DNA from: Sphingomonas_R sp036387535
GTDB taxonomy: Bacteria > Pseudomonadota > Alphaproteobacteria > Sphingomonadales > Sphingomonadaceae
Direction: 5' to 3'
DNA length: 8,677 nt
NCBI RefSeq assembly: GCF_036387535.1
Contig: NZ_DASVTO010000108.1
Coordinates: 1-8,677, forward strand
Shown here: one piece after another, positions 1-7,203 of the stretch
How positions within the stretch are numbered: the stretch's first letter is position 1
How the letters are laid out: each line of letters begins with the position of its first letter
Made by a program: the position numbers and the translations under genes
Notes under the pieces: generated by a model
The model's database searches: none
The model's input: only the letters and a program-made list of their open reading frames with translations
What the model was told of the DNA's origin: nothing

Positions 1-118
1 GCCGCGTCCGCTACCAGTCCGGACGGCGCGCAACAATCTTCTTCACAGGCGCAATTTCGCCGCTAGTCTTTGGAGCAACCGGGGAACACCCGCGTCGCTT
101 ACCAAAGGGAGTTGCAGC

Positions 119-1906
119 ATGGTGCTGCCCACAGCCGATCCAACATTCGAGCCAGCGACCGCGCATGTCAGCCGGAGCGACGGCGAGACATGGTTCGGGC
201 ATCCGCGCCAATTGGCCCGCCTGTTCACCACGGAGATGTGGGAACGGTTCGGCTTCTACGGCATGCGCGCGCTGCTCACGCTCTATCTGGCCCAGCATTT
301 CCTGTTCAGCGACACGACCACCAACGGGCTCTATGGCGGGTTCACGGCGTTGGTGTACCTGACTCCCCTGATCGGCGGGCTGCTCGCGGATCGCTACCTC
401 GGCTCGAAGCGATCGGTGAAGTTCGGCGCTATCGTCATGGCCGCCGGATATTTCACGCTCTGCTTCGGCGGTCAGACCGCGAAGCCCTATGCGATCATCG
501 AAGGCACGCGTTATGAGGTGCAGGTTGACAAGGCTGCCGGGGCGGAACAGCAATATGTCATCGACGGCGCACGGCGTCTGGCGATCAAGGGCAATGAGAA
601 CGGGTCCGTATCGCTCTACGCGCCCGACGGAACGTCCGCACGGACGGTGGCAAAGGGCGCGTTCGTCTCGGGCGCCGATCGCAACCCCTTCTACACGACG
701 GTGCTGCTGATCGGGCTGTCGCTGATCTGCATCGGCAACGGGTTCTTCAAGCCGAACATATCGACAATGGTGGGCGCGCTGTACCCGCGTGGTGATGGCA
801 GGCGCGATGCCGGTTTCACCATTTTCTACATGGGCATCAACCTGGGCAGCCTGCTGTCGCAGATCCTGTGTCCGTTCGTGGCGGTGGCGTTTGGATGGTG
901 GGCAGGGTTCGGGCTGGCAGCCTTGGGCATGTTGTGTTCGTGGAGCCTGATCCAGTTCGATGGCGGCAAGCTGAACGGTTATGGCGAGCCGCCGGCCGAC
1001 CAGTTGAAGGACCGGACGATCCCGATCTTTCTTGCGGCGATCGTGGCCGTACCTGTCGCCTGGTTCCTGTTCGTCAATCTGATGAACGCGCCGGTGAGCA
1101 GCGGGCAGGGGATCATCGGATATCTGATTGCTCTCCCGATCATGGGGAAGGCCCTGTTCACCTCGTTCCTGCTCGCCGTGCCGGTCATCCTGATTTGGTC
1201 ATGGCGCGATGGCAGCCGCGCGGAATTCCAGATGATGGTTGCGGCGATGGTGCTCATCATCTTCAACGTCGTGTTCTGGACGCTGTTCGAGCAGGCTGGA
1301 TCCTCGTTGACCCTGTTTGCGGATCGCAACACCGACCTGTCGATCTTCGGCTTGTTCAGCCTGTCGGCCGGACAGACGCAGTTTTTCAATGCGTTTTTCA
1401 TCGTGACGCTCGCCCCTTTGTTCAGCATGCTTTGGAACGCCCTTGCGAGGCGAGGACGGGAACCCTCCACGCCGGTCAAGTTCGGGATCGCGCTGATCGG
1501 CGTGGGTGCCGGGTTTCTTGTGCTGGTGTGGGGAACGCAGTTTGCAGGCCCCGATTTTCGGGTTTCGGTGTGGTGGCTCGCACTGCTCTACATGATCCAC
1601 TCCATGGCCGAGTTGTGCATTTCGCCGGTCGGTCTGTCGATGATCACCAAATTGTCGATCGCCCGGATCGTCGGGTTGATGATGGGTGTCTGGTTCCTGT
1701 CGATTTCCTGCGCGCAATATGTGGCGGGTATCGTCGCGCAGGTCGCCAGCGTGGAGACGGTCGGTGGGCAGGTGACAAATCTGAAGGTATCGCTTGTCAC
1801 ATATTCCGAGGTTTTCTGGACGATCGGCTGGATTTCGGCAGCCATCGGCGGCGTCCTGCTGCTGCTGTCGCCGCTGATCAGGAAGTGGATGCACGGTGTC
1901 AATTAA
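119..1906 (+). CDS. POT/PTR2 family proton-coupled oligopeptide transporter (peptide MFS transporter)
   Basis: This is a 595-residue inner-membrane protein expected to import di- and tripeptides with protons. The POT TM1 signature is E39-xx-E42-R43-F44-xFYG. A loop motif GGLLADRYLG lies at 86-95. The PTR2 signature region runs from FFKPN (209-213, conserved Lys211) to FYMGINLGSL (236-245). TM7 has FEQAGSS (390-396, Glu391), and TM10 has ELCISPVGLS (499-508). Hydrophobic segments fill the rest, consistent with 12-14 helices. It is longer than typical bacterial POTs (about 500 residues) because about 70 mostly hydrophilic residues (120-190) are inserted between TM3 and TM4. The ATG at 119 is preceded by AAAGGGAG (104-111) at a 7-base spacing and places the FGHPR-to-TM1 segment normally. 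The frame is open back to the window edge but has no better start. The 3' end overlaps the next gene by 11 bases, so the two are probably cotranscribed. The family call is firm; substrate specificity is inferred. Confidence 0.95.
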   Translation: MVLPTADPTFEPATAHVSRSDGETWFGHPRQLARLFTTEMWERFGFYGMRALLTLYLAQHFLFSDTTTNGLYGGFTALVYLTPLIGGLLADRYLGSKRSVKFGAIVMAAGYFTLCFGGQTAKPYAIIEGTRYEVQVDKAAGAEQQYVIDGARRLAIKGNENGSVSLYAPDGTSARTVAKGAFVSGADRNPFYTTVLLIGLSLICIGNGFFKPNISTMVGALYPRGDGRRDAGFTIFYMGINLGSLLSQILCPFVAVAFGWWAGFGLAALGMLCSWSLIQFDGGKLNGYGEPPADQLKDRTIPIFLAAIVAVPVAWFLFVNLMNAPVSSGQGIIGYLIALPIMGKALFTSFLLAVPVILIWSWRDGSRAEFQMMVAAMVLIIFNVVFWTLFEQAGSSLTLFADRNTDLSIFGLFSLSAGQTQFFNAFFIVTLAPLFSMLWNALARRGREPSTPVKFGIALIGVGAGFLVLVWGTQFAGPDFRVSVWWLALLYMIHSMAELCISPVGLSMITKLSIARIVGLMMGVWFLSISCAQYVAGIVAQVASVETVGGQVTNLKVSLVTYSEVFWTIGWISAAIGGVLLLLSPLIRKWMHGVN

Positions 1907-3326
1907 ACATTCTTTTTCCCTGCTTGCCCTTGTTCTGGTGGCTTGTGCACAGACTCCGCCACCGAAGACCGCGGCAGCGCCCGTGCAACGCGGACCGGCA
2001 AAGCCGAGTTTCGATCATGATCCGTACCCATCGACCTATCATCCCTATCCCGGCGTTCCCACGCTGGTGACGAATGTCACCATCTATGATGGGGAGGGCG
2101 GGCGGATCGACGGGGGATCGGTGCTGTTCGCGGACGGCAAGATCGTGGCGCTGGGGCAGACGGTGGCGGCGCCGGCGGGGGCGACCGTGATCGACGGGCG
2201 CGGCAAATGGGTGACGCCGGGCGTGATCGATATCCACAGCCATCTGGGCGATTATCCCAGCCCCGGCGTGCAGGCACTGTCCGACGGCAACGAGGCGACG
2301 GGGCCGGTGCGGGCGGAGGTATGGGCGGAGCATAGTGTGTGGCCGCAGGATCCGGGATTCAGCCGTGCGCTGGCCAATGGCGGGGTGACCACGCTGCAGA
2401 TCCTGCCGGGGTCGGCGAACCTGTTCGGCGGACGCGGCGTGACGTTGAAGAATGTCTATGCCCGCACCGCGCAGGGGATGAAGTTTCCGGGTGCGCCCTA
2501 CAGCCTGAAAATGGCGTGCGGCGAGAATCCGAAGCGCGTCTATGGCAGCAAGGGGCAGATGCCGGCGACACGGATGGGCAATATCGCGGTCGACCGCCAG
2601 ACGTGGATCGAAGCGAGCGATTACAAGCGCAAATGGGATGCGTATGAAAAGAAGCTGGCCGACGGCACGGCAAAGCCAGCCGACCAGCCCGGCCGCAACC
2701 TGCGCAACGAGACGCTGATGGGCGTGCTGAACGGCGAGATCACCGTGCAGAACCATTGTTACCGTGCCGACGAGATGGCGCAGGTCATCGATATGGCGAA
2801 GGAGTTCGGGTACAAGGTGACCGCGTTCCATCACGCGGTCGAAGCGTACAAGATTGCGGACCTGCTAAAAGCGAACGGAATCTGTGCCGCGGTTTGGGCC
2901 GACTGGTACGGGTTCAAGATGGAAAGCTATGACGCGGTCAACGAGAATCTGCCGTTGCTGCAGAAGGCCGGCGCCTGCGCGATGATCCATTCGGATGATG
3001 CGAATGGCATCCAGCGATTGAACCAGGAAGTCGCCAAGACGCTGGCCGACGGGCGGCGGATGGGGATCGCTATCCCGGACGAGGTCGCGTGGGAATGGCT
3101 GTCGATCAATCCGGCGAAGGCGCTGCGCATCGACGACCGGACCGGCAGCCTGAAACCCGGCAAGATGGCGGATGTGGTGTTGTGGAACGGCAACCCGCTG
3201 AGCGTCTACACAAGGCCCGAAAAGGTCTGGATCGACGGGGCGCTGCTTTATGATGCGGATGATCCGAAACGCCGGCCGGTGTCGGATTTCGAGCTGGGCC
3301 AGCCGGGCGAAGGGGATGTGAAGTGA
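1896..3326 (+). CDS. Lipoprotein amidohydrolase (imidazolonepropionase/Xaa-dipeptidase-like, metal-dependent)
   Basis: This 476-residue amidohydrolase-superfamily enzyme probably cleaves peptide-like or N-acyl substrates in the cell envelope. The N-terminus is a lipoprotein signal: a short basic start, a hydrophobic stretch and the lipobox L14-V-A-C17. Residue +2 is Ala, so retention by the Asp +2 rule is not predicted and outer-membrane sorting is plausible. A proline-rich linker follows, then the amidohydrolase fold. HxH is H114-S-H116 in GVIDIHSHLGDY. Candidate further ligands are H287 (QNHCYRADE), H312/H313 (FHHAVEAY) and D367/D368 (MIHSDD). The C-terminal beta-sandwich ends with the typical GSLKPGKMADVVLWNGNPL (about residues 425-443). 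The start is a GTG at 1896 inside the 3' end of the transporter gene. It is favoured because it yields the complete signal peptide. The stop overlaps the start of the next gene (TGATG), which suggests translational coupling. The class is confident; the exact substrate cannot be told from sequence alone. Confidence 0.9.
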   Translation: MSIKHSFSLLALVLVACAQTPPPKTAAAPVQRGPAKPSFDHDPYPSTYHPYPGVPTLVTNVTIYDGEGGRIDGGSVLFADGKIVALGQTVAAPAGATVIDGRGKWVTPGVIDIHSHLGDYPSPGVQALSDGNEATGPVRAEVWAEHSVWPQDPGFSRALANGGVTTLQILPGSANLFGGRGVTLKNVYARTAQGMKFPGAPYSLKMACGENPKRVYGSKGQMPATRMGNIAVDRQTWIEASDYKRKWDAYEKKLADGTAKPADQPGRNLRNETLMGVLNGEITVQNHCYRADEMAQVIDMAKEFGYKVTAFHHAVEAYKIADLLKANGICAAVWADWYGFKMESYDAVNENLPLLQKAGACAMIHSDDANGIQRLNQEVAKTLADGRRMGIAIPDEVAWEWLSINPAKALRIDDRTGSLKPGKMADVVLWNGNPLSVYTRPEKVWIDGALLYDADDPKRRPVSDFELGQPGEGDVK

Positions 3327-4621
3327 TGGTCCGGGCGATGATGCTGGCGGCGTCGATGCTGGCTGCGCCACTGGCCGCGCAGACCGTGGCGATCACCAAT
3401 GCGAAGCTGGCGATCGGCGATGGCAGTGCGCCGATCGACGGCGGGACCGTGGTCATCACCGGCGGGCGGGTGGCGGCCGCAGGACGCGGTGTCGCTGTGC
3501 CGGTCGGCGCGCGGGTGGTGGATGCCGCGGGCAAGTGGGTGTCGCCGGGGCTGGTGGCCGGGTTCACGCGGCTGGGCATCGTCGAGGTGGACGGCGTGCG
3601 GGAGACCGACGATGCGGCCGCAAACACGTCGGATTTCTCTGCGGCGCTGGATGTCTCGGTCGCGGTGAACCCGCGCGAGACACCGATCGCGATCAACCGC
3701 GCCGAAGGGATCACCCGTGCAGTGGTGGCGCCGGGAACAGGCAAGACGATCTTCGCCGGGCAGGGCGCGGTCATTGATCTGGGTTCGGACAGCCAGGCGG
3801 TGATGCGGGCGCGCGCATTCCAGTTCGTGGAGTTCGGGGAAAGTGCCGCTGCCACGGCAGGCGGCAGCCGCCCCGCCGCCTATGCGATGTTCCGCAACGC
3901 CTTGCTGGAAGCGCGCGGCTTCGCAGGCAAGGCGCAGACCGGCGGGCGCATTGCGGACGGCATGCTGACCAAGCTGGACGCCGCGGCGCTGGTGCCGATG
4001 GTCGAAGGGCGCGTGCCGATGCTGGTGCATGTCGAACGCGCATCCGATATCATCCAGGTGCTGGAGTTGAAGCGCGAGTTTCCGGCGCTGAAACTGGTGC
4101 TGGTCGGTGCATCTGAAGCGTGGATGGTCGCGTCGCAGATTGCCGCCGCGCGGGTGCCGGTACTGGCGTCGGCGCTGGCGGACCTGCCCGCCAGTTTCGA
4201 GGCGCTGGCCGCGACGCAATCGAACATTGGCCGGTTGCAGGCGGCGGGCGTGACGGTCGGGATCGGCATGATCAACGACGACGAGGCGCGGCAGGCGCGG
4301 CTTATCAAGCAATATGCCGGCAATCTGGTCGCGCTGACCCGCGTGCCGGGCGCGACGGGGCTGGACTGGGGCCATGCGCTGGCGACGATCAGTTCAGGGC
4401 CGGCGGCCGCGCTGGGACTGGACGGCGAGATCGGATCGCTGCGCGCCGGACGTCGCGGAGATGTGGTGATCTGGGACGGTGATCCGCTGGAGTTGTCCTC
4501 GGCCCCGGTCATGGTGCTGATCGATGGGGTGGAACAGCCGCTGATCAATCGCCAGACGCGGTTGCGCGATCGCTATGCGGTGCCGCAGGAAGGGGTGTTG
4601 CCGAAAGCCTATGAGCGGTAA
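3326..4621 (+). CDS. Exported amidohydrolase-fold protein lacking the metal-binding motif (probable pseudoenzyme partner)
   Basis: This is a 431-residue paralogue of the preceding gene. A cleavable signal peptide (about residues 1-18, cleavage near PLAA|QT) predicts a periplasmic location. The fold is amidohydrolase-like: N-terminal sandwich strands (VAITNAKLAIGDG, then VVDAAGKWVSPGLV) and a C-terminal GSLRAGRRGDVVIWDGDPL matching its neighbour's GSLKPGKMADVVLWNGNPL. The HxH position reads F80-T-R82 (GLVAGFTRLG against GVIDIHSHLG). The FHH position reads GAS (260-262), and MIHSDD is replaced by MINDDE. One His survives (H234 in LVHVER). Classic metal-dependent hydrolysis therefore looks lost, while the frame is intact and the codon use normal. 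The TGATG junction with the upstream gene suggests coupled translation and perhaps a heteromeric complex. ATG 3326 has GAAGGGGA (3310-3317) upstream. A GTG at 3323 is an equally readable alternative start that adds one residue. Databases may simply call it an amidohydrolase. Confidence 0.85.
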   Translation: MVRAMMLAASMLAAPLAAQTVAITNAKLAIGDGSAPIDGGTVVITGGRVAAAGRGVAVPVGARVVDAAGKWVSPGLVAGFTRLGIVEVDGVRETDDAAANTSDFSAALDVSVAVNPRETPIAINRAEGITRAVVAPGTGKTIFAGQGAVIDLGSDSQAVMRARAFQFVEFGESAAATAGGSRPAAYAMFRNALLEARGFAGKAQTGGRIADGMLTKLDAAALVPMVEGRVPMLVHVERASDIIQVLELKREFPALKLVLVGASEAWMVASQIAAARVPVLASALADLPASFEALAATQSNIGRLQAAGVTVGIGMINDDEARQARLIKQYAGNLVALTRVPGATGLDWGHALATISSGPAAALGLDGEIGSLRAGRRGDVVIWDGDPLELSSAPVMVLIDGVEQPLINRQTRLRDRYAVPQEGVLPKAYER

Positions 4622-4635
4622 AGGCCTGCGATAAG

Positions 4636-4719
4636 GTCGTCATCGGCGCGAGCCGGGATCTCGGTGGGGCCTCGTCGGCACCCGCTGCCGCGAGCCTCCA
4701 GCTTTCGCCGGGATAACGG
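4636..4719. repeat. REPIN-like pair: two degenerate REP palindromes in inverted orientation
   Basis: The left arm (4636-4662) carries GTCGTCATCGGCGCGAGCC followed by GGGATCTC. The right arm (4701-4719, GCTTTCGCCGGGATAACGG) is, when reverse-complemented, another version of the same element (CCGTTATCCCGGCGAAAGC). About 38 bases separate them. Two REP-like units facing each other at this distance is the layout called a REPIN in bacteria carrying RAYT transposases. The arms are imperfect; the left one has lost part of the CCC. The unit sits in a gene-free gap. The family assignment rests on resemblance to the perfect copy nearby at 4746-4773 and was not checked against a repeat library. Confidence 0.55.
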
Positions 4720-4745
4720 TTCGGTGAAGTGCCTTCATATCGGGA

Positions 4746-4773
4746 GTGTCATCCCGGCTAAGGCCGGGATCTC
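4746..4773. repeat. REP-like palindrome, perfect hairpin
   Basis: The core is ATCCCGGC (4751-4758), a 4-base loop TAAG, then GCCGGGAT (4763-4770), a perfect 8-bp stem. It is flanked by GTGTC and CTC as in the left arm of the neighbouring pair. No T-run follows the stem, so it does not look like a classic intrinsic terminator. It might still stabilise or attenuate transcripts between the amidohydrolase unit and glmM. When read through in the glmM frame it encodes a spurious VIPAKAGIS peptide, which is why the longer open frame upstream of glmM should not be taken as protein. Confidence 0.65.
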
Positions 4774-4825
4774 TCTCGGCCTGGAGGTACGTGCCCCACC
4801 TGGGTGGTTGAAAGTAGGATCAGGT

Positions 4826-6166
4826 ATGACTCGCAGATATTTCGGAACCGACGGTATCCGCGGGCGGACCAACAGCCCCCCGATGACCGCGGAGATCGCG
4901 ATGAAGGTTGGGCAGGCGGCGGGTGCACATTTCCTGCGCGGCAGCCACCGGCACCGGGTGGTGATCGGCAAGGACACGCGGTTGTCGGGCTATATGATGG
5001 AATCGGCGCTGGTTGCCGGGTTCACGTCGGTCGGCATGGACGTGGTGATGGTAGGGCCGATGCCGACGCCGGCGGTGGCGATGCTGACCCGGTCGATGCG
5101 CGCGGACCTGGGCGTGATGATATCGGCCAGCCATAACCCGTTCGCGGACAATGGCATCAAATTGTTCGGGCCTGACGGATACAAGCTGAGCGATCAGGAC
5201 GAACTGGCGATCGAGGCGTTGCTCGACGGAACCCCGACGCTGGCGCCTGCCGAGCAGATCGGCCGGGCGCGGCGGGTGGAGGATGCGCGCGGGCGCTATA
5301 TCCACGCCGCCAAGTCGACCTTTCCCGAACATCTGCGGCTTGATGGATTGCGGGTCGTGGTGGATTGCGCGAACGGCGCCGCTTATCAGGTGGCACCTGC
5401 CGCGCTGTGGGAACTGGGTGCGGATGTGATCGCGCTGGGCGTGACGCCGGACGGAACCAACATCAACGAGCGGACCGGATCGACCGACCCGGCCGCGCTG
5501 CGCGCAAAGGTGCTGGAAACGCGTGCGGATATCGGGATCGCGCTGGACGGCGACGCCGATCGGCTGATCGTGGTCGACGAGCGTGGGACCATCGTCGACG
5601 GGGACCAGCTGATGGCGCTGATCGGGGCGTCCTGGCATCAACGCGGGCTATTGCAAGGTGGCGGCGTGGTGGCGACGGTGATGTCCAATCTGGGTCTGGA
5701 GCGCTTCATGACCGCGCAGGGGCTGACGCTGCACCGGACCGCGGTGGGCGACCGTTATGTGGTGGAGGCGATGCGGGCCAAGGGCTTCAACGTGGGCGGC
5801 GAGCAATCCGGGCATATCATCATGACCGATTATGCGACCACCGGCGACGGCCTGGTGGCGGCGTTGCAGGTGCTGGCGGCGCTGGTGTCCGACGGCCGAC
5901 CGGCCAGCACGTTGCTGCGCCAGTTCGAGCCGTTGCCGCAATTGCTGAAGAATGTGCGCTTCGCCGGCGGGCAACCGCTGGAAGATGCGGCCGTGCAGAA
6001 GGCGATCGCGGGCGCGGAAGAAAGGCTGGCCGGCACCGGACGGCTGGTGATCCGCAAGTCCGGGACCGAACCGCTGATCCGCGTGATGGCTGAGGGTGAG
6101 GACGAGGCGCTGGTCGGCGCGCTGGTCGAGGAGATCTGCCAGTCGGTGCGGCGCGCTGCGGCGTGA
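4826..6166 (+). CDS. glmM: Phosphoglucosamine mutase GlmM
   Basis: This cytoplasmic enzyme interconverts glucosamine-6-phosphate and glucosamine-1-phosphate, upstream of UDP-GlcNAc, and so feeds peptidoglycan and LPS synthesis. It has 446 residues, matching the family (E. coli 445). The four alpha-D-phosphohexomutase signatures are present: the phosphoserine loop ISASHNP with catalytic S102; the Mg site DGDADR with D241, D243 and D245; the sugar loop GGEQSGH (324-330); and the phosphate-binding RKSGTEPLIR (410-419). The N-terminus RRYFGTDGIRG is canonical. The start is ATG 4826, with AGGA at 4816-4819 and a 6-base spacing. The same frame is open back to an ATG at 4664, but that 54-residue extension runs through REP-like repeat and is rejected. 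The stop overlaps the GTG of thiD (GTGA), which indicates cotranscription. Activation by phosphorylation of S102 is known for the family. Confidence 0.97.
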   Translation: MTRRYFGTDGIRGRTNSPPMTAEIAMKVGQAAGAHFLRGSHRHRVVIGKDTRLSGYMMESALVAGFTSVGMDVVMVGPMPTPAVAMLTRSMRADLGVMISASHNPFADNGIKLFGPDGYKLSDQDELAIEALLDGTPTLAPAEQIGRARRVEDARGRYIHAAKSTFPEHLRLDGLRVVVDCANGAAYQVAPAALWELGADVIALGVTPDGTNINERTGSTDPAALRAKVLETRADIGIALDGDADRLIVVDERGTIVDGDQLMALIGASWHQRGLLQGGGVVATVMSNLGLERFMTAQGLTLHRTAVGDRYVVEAMRAKGFNVGGEQSGHIIMTDYATTGDGLVAALQVLAALVSDGRPASTLLRQFEPLPQLLKNVRFAGGQPLEDAAVQKAIAGAEERLAGTGRLVIRKSGTEPLIRVMAEGEDEALVGALVEEICQSVRRAAA

Positions 6167-6963
6167 GCATCGCACGCATCCTGGTGATTGCCGGATCGGA
6201 CAGCGGCGGCGGCGCGGGAATCCAGGCGGATATCAAGACGGTGATGGCACTGGGCGGCCATGCCACGACCGCTATCACCGCAATCACCGTGCAGAACACG
6301 CTGGGCGTCAGCGACGTCATGCCGGTGCCGGCGGCGATGGTGCTGGCGCAGATCGACGCGGTGGTGGACGATATCGGTGTCGACGCGGTGAAGATCGGCA
6401 TGATCGGATCGGCTACAGTCGCGGAGGCGGTGGCGGACCGGCTGGCCCGGCTGCCCGGCGTACCGATCGTGTTCGATCCTGTGATGGTCGCGACCAGCGG
6501 TGCCGCGCTGGCGGACGCCGCCACCATCGCGGCGTTCGCGCGGCTGATGGCGCTGGCTACGGTGACGACGCCCAATCTGCCCGAACTTGCCGCGCTGACC
6601 GGAACCGAGGATGTCGCGCAGGGAGCACGGATGCTGGTCGACCGGCATCGCGGGGCGGTGCTGGCCAAGGGCGGGCACGGCGCAGGCGCGGAACTGATCG
6701 ACCGGTTGTTCACCGCGCAGGGTGTGACCGCGTGGCATGACCCGCGGATCGAGACGCGGCACACGCATGGCACCGGATGCACGCTGGCCAGTGCGATCGC
6801 CACGGGACTGGGTCAGGGCATGGCGTTGGAGCGGGCAGTGGCGGCTGCGCGGATGTTCGTGCAGCAGGCGTTGCGCGCCGCACCCGGGCTGGGGCGCGGA
6901 CACGGCCCGATGGGACATGGATTGACGCGGGACCCGGCCGGGCTGTCGATCGTTAGCACCTGA
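6163..6963 (+). CDS. thiD: Bifunctional hydroxymethylpyrimidine kinase/phosphomethylpyrimidine kinase ThiD
   Basis: ThiD phosphorylates HMP and HMP-P to HMP-PP, the pyrimidine half of thiamine. The protein has 266 residues, the usual family length. Its ribokinase-like fold is marked by AGSDSGGGAGIQAD (10-23), VQNTLGV (43-49, Gln44 at the HMP-binding position), FDPVMVATSG (104-113), the KGGHG turn (169-173) and the C-terminal anion hole and catalytic segment THGTGCT (201-207, Cys206). The start is a GTG that overlaps the glmM stop by 4 bases. It places the first beta strand (ILVIAGSD) correctly, and no better ATG exists. No other thiamine gene and no TPP-riboswitch-like sequence was seen in the window, so expression probably follows glmM. 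The pathway role is well established for the family; the glmM coupling looks positional rather than biochemical. Confidence 0.95.
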   Translation: MSIARILVIAGSDSGGGAGIQADIKTVMALGGHATTAITAITVQNTLGVSDVMPVPAAMVLAQIDAVVDDIGVDAVKIGMIGSATVAEAVADRLARLPGVPIVFDPVMVATSGAALADAATIAAFARLMALATVTTPNLPELAALTGTEDVAQGARMLVDRHRGAVLAKGGHGAGAELIDRLFTAQGVTAWHDPRIETRHTHGTGCTLASAIATGLGQGMALERAVAAARMFVQQALRAAPGLGRGHGPMGHGLTRDPAGLSIVST

Positions 6964-7000
6964 CCGATCTTTCAGTGAAGTTCCGGCGGGAGCGACGGAC

Positions 7001-7177
7001 ATGCCTTTCGACGGTAGCGGATATCAAGGACCACCGGGCACACCCGAGCCGCCGAAGCGCCATCCGGCGCAGGAACGGGTTTTGACGGCAATCGCGGTCT
7101 GGTTCGTGCTGATGCTGTTCCTGCTGCCGATTTCCGCGGGCACGCTGGTCGATATCGTACGCTATATTTCGGGCTGA
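7001..7177 (+). CDS. Small single-pass membrane protein, 58 residues, unrecognised
   Basis: The short reading frame begins MPFDGSGYQGPPGTPEPPKR, a Gly/Pro-rich hydrophilic head. One strong hydrophobic segment follows (about residues 29-46, TAIAVWFVLMLFLLPISA), then a short tail ending DIVRYISG. GGGAG (6988-6992) precedes the ATG at 8 bases. Third positions are mostly G/C as in the neighbours, and the frame fills the gap between thiD and rnhB on the same strand, with 37 and 26 bases on either side. I do not recognise a family. By charge, the basic KRH cluster before the helix suggests a cytoplasmic N-terminus. It is probably part of the same transcript. Confidence is moderate because it is short. 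Confidence 0.65.
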   Translation: MPFDGSGYQGPPGTPEPPKRHPAQERVLTAIAVWFVLMLFLLPISAGTLVDIVRYISG

Positions 7178-7188
7178 CCTGGATCACC

Positions 7189-7194
7189 AAGGGG
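7189..7194 (+). promoter_or_regulatory. Shine-Dalgarno AAGGGG favouring the TTG start of rnhB
   Basis: AAGGGG ends 9 bases before TTG 7204. It is the best ribosome-binding sequence in this gap. The alternative in-frame ATG at 7252 has only a GCGCGGGG stretch directly before it. The site is therefore the main argument for the longer RNase HII start. Confidence 0.45.
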
Positions 7195-7203
7195 TAGGCG
7201 GCC

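Noticed and set aside
1..66. Possible 3' tail of an upstream gene ending at TAG 64-66
   Set aside because: Frame 1 is open to the stop, but the other plus frames are open here too. The 21 residues show no family feature, so it cannot be told from chance.
868..2070. 400-residue plus-strand open frame inside the transporter gene
   Set aside because: It is an out-of-frame shadow typical of GC-rich DNA. It is rich in Arg/Gly, has no domain pattern, and the POT and amidohydrolase frames explain the same bases.
3248..4375. 375-residue minus-strand open frame
   Set aside because: It is antisense to the second amidohydrolase, with His/Arg-rich low-complexity text and no recognisable motif.
4751..4770. 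Intrinsic terminator after the amidohydrolase operon
   Set aside because: The hairpin is strong but lacks a following T-run, and its sequence matches the REP-like units nearby.
4664..4825. 54-residue N-terminal extension of the glmM frame
   Set aside because: It is translated through the REP-like repeats. GlmM proteins begin at the RRYFGTDGIRG segment, and ATG 4826 has its own ribosome site and gives the family length.
5830..7002. 390-residue minus-strand open frame
   Set aside because: It lies antisense to glmM and thiD, both of which have complete catalytic motifs. The antisense text is compositionally odd.
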